DNA of 64,000 nt from Amphibacillus sp052055485 (GTDB taxonomy: Bacteria > Bacillota > Bacilli > Bacillales > Amphibacillaceae): NCBI RefSeq assembly GCF_052055485.1, contig NZ_CP197171.1, positions 3,286,001 through 3,350,000 on the forward strand, given 5' to 3'. The notes beneath the pieces are model-generated. The model ran no database searches. It saw only the letters and a list, made by a program, of their open reading frames with translations, and was not told the DNA's origin. This document shows, piece after piece, positions 60,927 through 64,000 of this stretch (position 1 is its first letter; each line of letters begins with the position of its first letter). Made by a program: the position numbers and the translations under genes.

Positions 60927-61817
60927 TTATTGATTCACTATTTCCTCTTTTAATTTCTCATTAAAATGACCTTGTTTTAACATGTCAATTTCGAATTTAT
61001 ATGGTGGTTTTTTATTTTTTTTATCTTCACCGACATAAGGTGTTTCTAGAATTTTTGGTAGAGCGGCAAGCTGTGGATGATGGACAATGTAGTGAAGAGG
61101 CTCAAAGCCGATATAGCCAAAACCTATATTCTCATGACGATCCTTATGTGCTCCACGTGCATTTTTACTGTCATTGATATGGACTACCTTTAGACGTTCA
61201 AGACCAATGAGGTGATCAAATTGATTTAAAGTATGATCAAAGTCGTTAATAATATCATAACCCGCATCGTGAACGTGACATGTATCGAAACATACAGATA
61301 ATTTATCATTTTGATCAACACCATCGATAATCATCGCTAATTCTTCAAAAGTGCGCCCCATCTCTGAACCTTTTCCAGCCATTGTTTCTAAAGCAATTTG
61401 AACATCATGCTCTTTCGTAAGCACCTCATTCAAACCTTCAATAATTCTAGCAATCCCTTTTTCAGGTCCAGCTCCCACATGTGCACCGGGATGCAAAACA
61501 ATTTGTTTAGCGCCAAGAGCATGAGTTCTTTCAATTTCACTTTGTAAAAAGGATACAGCCAGTTCAAAAGTTTCCGGTTTCGTTGTATTACCTAAATTTA
61601 TAATATATGGAGCATGTACAACAAGATCTTCTATTCCGTTTTCCCCCATATGTTGGAGTCCCGCTTCGATGTTCAATTCTTCGATCGCTTTTCTTCTCGT
61701 ATTTTGAGGTGCACCCGTATAAATCATCATGGCTGATGAGCCATAACTTGTTGCCTCTTCACTTGAACCTAATAACATTTTCTTTCCATTCATTGAAACA
61801 TGAGAGCCTATTTTCAC
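60927..61817 (-). CDS. nfo: Endonuclease IV (apurinic/apyrimidinic endonuclease)
   Basis: 296 residues, TIM barrel with three-zinc motifs: HPGAHVG, ALETMAGKGSEMG, CFDTCHVHDAGYD and VVHINDSKN. Cleaves AP sites in base-excision repair. AGGAG eight bases before GTG 61815-61817 (VKIGSHVSM) sets the start; an earlier in-frame GTG at 61826 is too near that site. Confidence 0.94.
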   Translation of the reverse strand: MKIGSHVSMNGKKMLLGSSEEATSYGSSAMMIYTGAPQNTRRKAIEELNIEAGLQHMGENGIEDLVVHAPYIINLGNTTKPETFELAVSFLQSEIERTHALGAKQIVLHPGAHVGAGPEKGIARIIEGLNEVLTKEHDVQIALETMAGKGSEMGRTFEELAMIIDGVDQNDKLSVCFDTCHVHDAGYDIINDFDHTLNQFDHLIGLERLKVVHINDSKNARGAHKDRHENIGFGYIGFEPLHYIVHHPQLAALPKILETPYVGEDKKNKKPPYKFEIDMLKQGHFNEKLKEEIVNQ

Positions 61818-61840
61818 TATCCCCACTCCTAAAGTCTTTG

Positions 61841-63148
61841 TTATTTCTTTCGTTTTTGTTTTAATTGTCTCTTTATCTTTTCTTGCTGTCTCTTCATTTT
61901 CACCTTGTAACCTGGCTTAACCTTTTTCGGCTTTTTAACTCTTTTCCAGGCCTCTTGATCCAGTTCATCACTTTGTCTCTTTCTTAACTTTCGTTCATTC
62001 CAAGGTGCTATCTCTTTCCATTCATCTTTCACGATATCAAATGTTTCAAATTCTGTGCCTTGTTCAACTAGCTTATTTAGTAAATGAATGTCTTGATCTG
62101 TATATAAATGGATAGCTGTTCCTTCCATCCCTGCACGAGCAGTTCGTCCTACTCGATGGATAAAAAATTCAACTTCTTTTGGTAGCTGGGCATTAATGAC
62201 ATGACTAACACCTTTAATGTCAATGCCTCGAGCAGCTAAATCGGTTGCCACAATGTATTGATATTTTAAGGCTTGGATATCCTTTAATACGCGCTTTCGC
62301 TCTCTTGCCCCTAAACCACCATGGATCAAACCAACATTTAACCCCTGATCAAGTAATTCAGCATAAAGATCATCACAAGCTTCTTTACCATTAGCAAAAA
62401 TAATAGCTAAATATGGATTAATTGTTTTTGCGATTCGCGTAATGACTTCCGCTGGTTTTCTATGCCTTAATGGAATAAGGCGATTTTCAATTTTAATAGG
62501 AGACATTTGATCCGTAATTTGAAAATATGTTGGATTGTGTAAATATTTTTTCAAAAAAGGTTGCAATCTTTCTGGGATTGTTGCTGAAAAAACCAAGACT
62601 TGGGTTGCTGGATTAGCCTTAACTAGCATTTGATCAATTTCATTAATTAAGCCTAATTCTAACATCAAATCAGCTTCATCAATCACAAATGAACGCGCTG
62701 TATAAAGATTGATTGAGCCTTCCTTAATTAAGTCTAATAGGCGTCCTGGTGTCGCGACAATAATTTGTGGTTGTTCAGTTAATTTTTCAATCATTCTTTT
62801 TTTATCCGTACCACCAATAAACAATTTAGCTGTTACATGCTGATCTTCATGTAAGAAAGAAATAATTTTTTTGACTTCGGTAAAAATTTGAGTGGCTAAT
62901 TCGCGCGTTGGAGCCGTGACAACAAATTGAACTTCTTTTTTTTCAAAAGATAGCTGATTAAATAAGGGTAATAAAAAAGCATGTGTTTTCCCTGATCCGG
63001 TCTGTGATTGACCCATTATACTTTCATTTCTTAGTACAGCTGGAATCACTTTATGTTGAATAGGCGTTGGATTTCTAAATCCCAATTGCTCAACGATCTC
63101 ATTGATCCACGGCTTGACATTAAATTCTTTAAAATGATGTTTTTCCAT
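61841..63148 (-). CDS. cshB: DEAD-box RNA helicase CshB-like
   Basis: 435 residues. Motif Q FRNPTPIQHKVIP, motif I GQSQTGSGKTHAFLL, motif II VIDEADLM, motif III FSATIPE, motif VI HRVGRTARAG. The C-terminal ~60 residues are very basic (WKRVKKPKKVKPGYKVKMKR). Cold-shock-type helicase of the CshB group by position between yqfO and nfo. Confidence 0.93.
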   Translation of the reverse strand: MEKHHFKEFNVKPWINEIVEQLGFRNPTPIQHKVIPAVLRNESIMGQSQTGSGKTHAFLLPLFNQLSFEKKEVQFVVTAPTRELATQIFTEVKKIISFLHEDQHVTAKLFIGGTDKKRMIEKLTEQPQIIVATPGRLLDLIKEGSINLYTARSFVIDEADLMLELGLINEIDQMLVKANPATQVLVFSATIPERLQPFLKKYLHNPTYFQITDQMSPIKIENRLIPLRHRKPAEVITRIAKTINPYLAIIFANGKEACDDLYAELLDQGLNVGLIHGGLGARERKRVLKDIQALKYQYIVATDLAARGIDIKGVSHVINAQLPKEVEFFIHRVGRTARAGMEGTAIHLYTDQDIHLLNKLVEQGTEFETFDIVKDEWKEIAPWNERKLRKRQSDELDQEAWKRVKKPKKVKPGYKVKMKRQQEKIKRQLKQKRKK

Positions 63149-63259
63149 ATTAAACTCCTCATCAATCGACTTATTTTATTTATTATAGTAGAATTTTTTT
63201 GTAATTGCACATTTAAACATTCATTTATTAATGGATTTATTTTTAAAAATCATTGTATA

Positions 63260-64000
63260 TTATAAAAATTGAAAAGGTTCAGTGCTTAAACTTGTCTTAA
63301 TCACTTCAATTTGACCATATTCCTCAGTTAAACACTTATCCAAATAGTTATGGACCGCTTCAATCATAACGGCTTCAATATGATGCCCTGGATCAATAAT
63401 AGATAGGCCTACAGCTTGTGCATCTTGGGCATAATGAAAAGAAACATCTCCAGTCAGATAGACATCTGCACCCAAACGTTTAGCATGTTGATAATACTTT
63501 TCACCGCTTCCTCCAAGTACCGCAACCTTTCTTACCTTTTGATTAAGTGGACCTGTCACGCGCAAACCAGACAGTTGAAACACATCTTTAATTTGAAACG
63601 TTAACTCTTTTAATGTCATTTCTGCTGGTAAAGTACCTATACGTCCTAAACCATATACTTCTCCTTTATTACTCAGTTCAATTAAATCAAAAGCAGGCTC
63701 TTCATAGGGATGTGCCTTTATTAATTGTTGAACAGCTTTTGATACCAAGCAATCGGGCAGCATATATTCGAGTTTGACTTCTTCTACAGTTTCTTTTATC
63801 CCCTGCTCCCCTAAAAAAGGATCAGCTTGATCGCTTGGCGTGAAACTGCCTATTCCTTTTACACTAAATGAGCAATCCTTATATTCTCCCATTTGTCCAA
63901 CACCTATTTGAGTTAGTGCTTGATCAACTTCTTCTTGGTGACTTTCAGGAACATAAACATGGAGCTTATATAATTTTTCTTCTCCTTCAGGAACAAGAGG
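63260..64000 (-). CDS. yqfO: YqfO/Nif3 family protein, 5' part beyond the window
   Basis: The frame stays open from 63260 to the right edge, so this is the C-terminal ~246 residues of a ~370-residue Nif3-like protein (annotated as GTP cyclohydrolase I type 2 homolog). The inserted PII-like domain is LYKLHVYVPESHQEEVDQAL to LVSKAVQQLIKAHPYEEPAFD. The Nif3 core has VAVLGGSGEKYYQHAKRLGA, YLTGDVSFHYAQDA, and the metal-binding GHHIEAVMIEAV. The internal ATG at 63892 is not the start. Confidence 0.92.
   Translation of the reverse strand, partial: PLVPEGEEKLYKLHVYVPESHQEEVDQALTQIGVGQMGEYKDCSFSVKGIGSFTPSDQADPFLGEQGIKETVEEVKLEYMLPDCLVSKAVQQLIKAHPYEEPAFDLIELSNKGEVYGLGRIGTLPAEMTLKELTFQIKDVFQLSGLRVTGPLNQKVRKVAVLGGSGEKYYQHAKRLGADVYLTGDVSFHYAQDAQAVGLSIIDPGHHIEAVMIEAVHNYLDKCLTEEYGQIEVIKTSLSTEPFQFL

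Noticed and set aside
63260..63892. A complete 210-residue Nif3-like protein
   Set aside because: The frame continues open and protein-like from 63892 to the right edge, so the gene is longer and only truncated by the window.

Overview
The window is about 64 kb of low-GC, endospore-former-type Firmicute chromosome. Gene order follows the Bacillus subtilis bkd-spo0A-spoIVB-recN-argR-tlyA-dxs-ispA-xse-folD-nusB-accCB-spoIIIA-efp-yqh-comG-yqg-sodA-yqf segment almost gene for gene, so it is ordinary Bacillaceae core chromosome. An OLE RNA locus and the AT-rich sequence suggest an anaerobic, alkaliphilic or halophilic relative such as the Amphibacillus/Halolactibacillus group. That placement is inference; no rRNA is present to confirm it.

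Layout. 1-4037: branched-chain 2-oxoacid dehydrogenase genes (lpdV-bkdAA-bkdAB-bkdB; bkdB runs off the left edge). 4240-6327: aspartokinase and a secreted LysM/CAP protein. 6384-8723: spo0A, the sporulation master regulator, split by a complete 1545-bp IS4-family insertion sequence. 9160-15574: spoIVB, recN, argR, tlyA, dxs. 15608-16872: oapA and its partner OLE RNA. 16955-21014: a frameshifted small membrane gene, then ispA, xseB, xseA, folD, nusB. 21364-23662: an Asp23 protein, accC, accB. 23852-28972: the complete eight-gene spoIIIA operon. 29301-33854: efp, a Xaa-Pro peptidase, yqhR- and yqhP-like genes, a patatin-like gene. 34865-40111: mntR, yqhL, yqhH, yqhG, yqzE, aroK. 40457-44308: the seven-gene comG competence operon. 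44411-53735: a metallo-hydrolase, LTA-synthase-type protein, glcK, yqgQ, formyl-THF cyclo-ligase, rpmG, two small membrane-anchored proteins and a class B PBP. 54110-60019: sodA, a DksA/TraR-type protein, six tRNAs, a Na/Pi cotransporter, NfeD-like and cell-wall genes. 60447-64000: a DUF2624 protein, nfo, cshB, yqfO (runs off the right edge).

The main discovery is the spo0A interruption. The original ribosome-binding site and first 11 codons lie at 8690-8723. The rest of the gene resumes at 7144. Between them is an IS with 17-bp terminal inverted repeats and a 9-bp target duplication. All other sporulation genes here (spoIVB, spoIIIAA-AH) look intact, which suggests a recent event and a probably asporogenous strain. 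Other points of interest are the OLE RNA/OapA pair, a possible -1 frameshift in the neighbouring membrane gene, a comGA that appears to start with AUU, two tandem arrays with higher-order structure (52-bp and 20-bp monomers), a family of dispersed intergenic repeats with conserved ends, and an unassigned structured leader upstream of the PBP gene.
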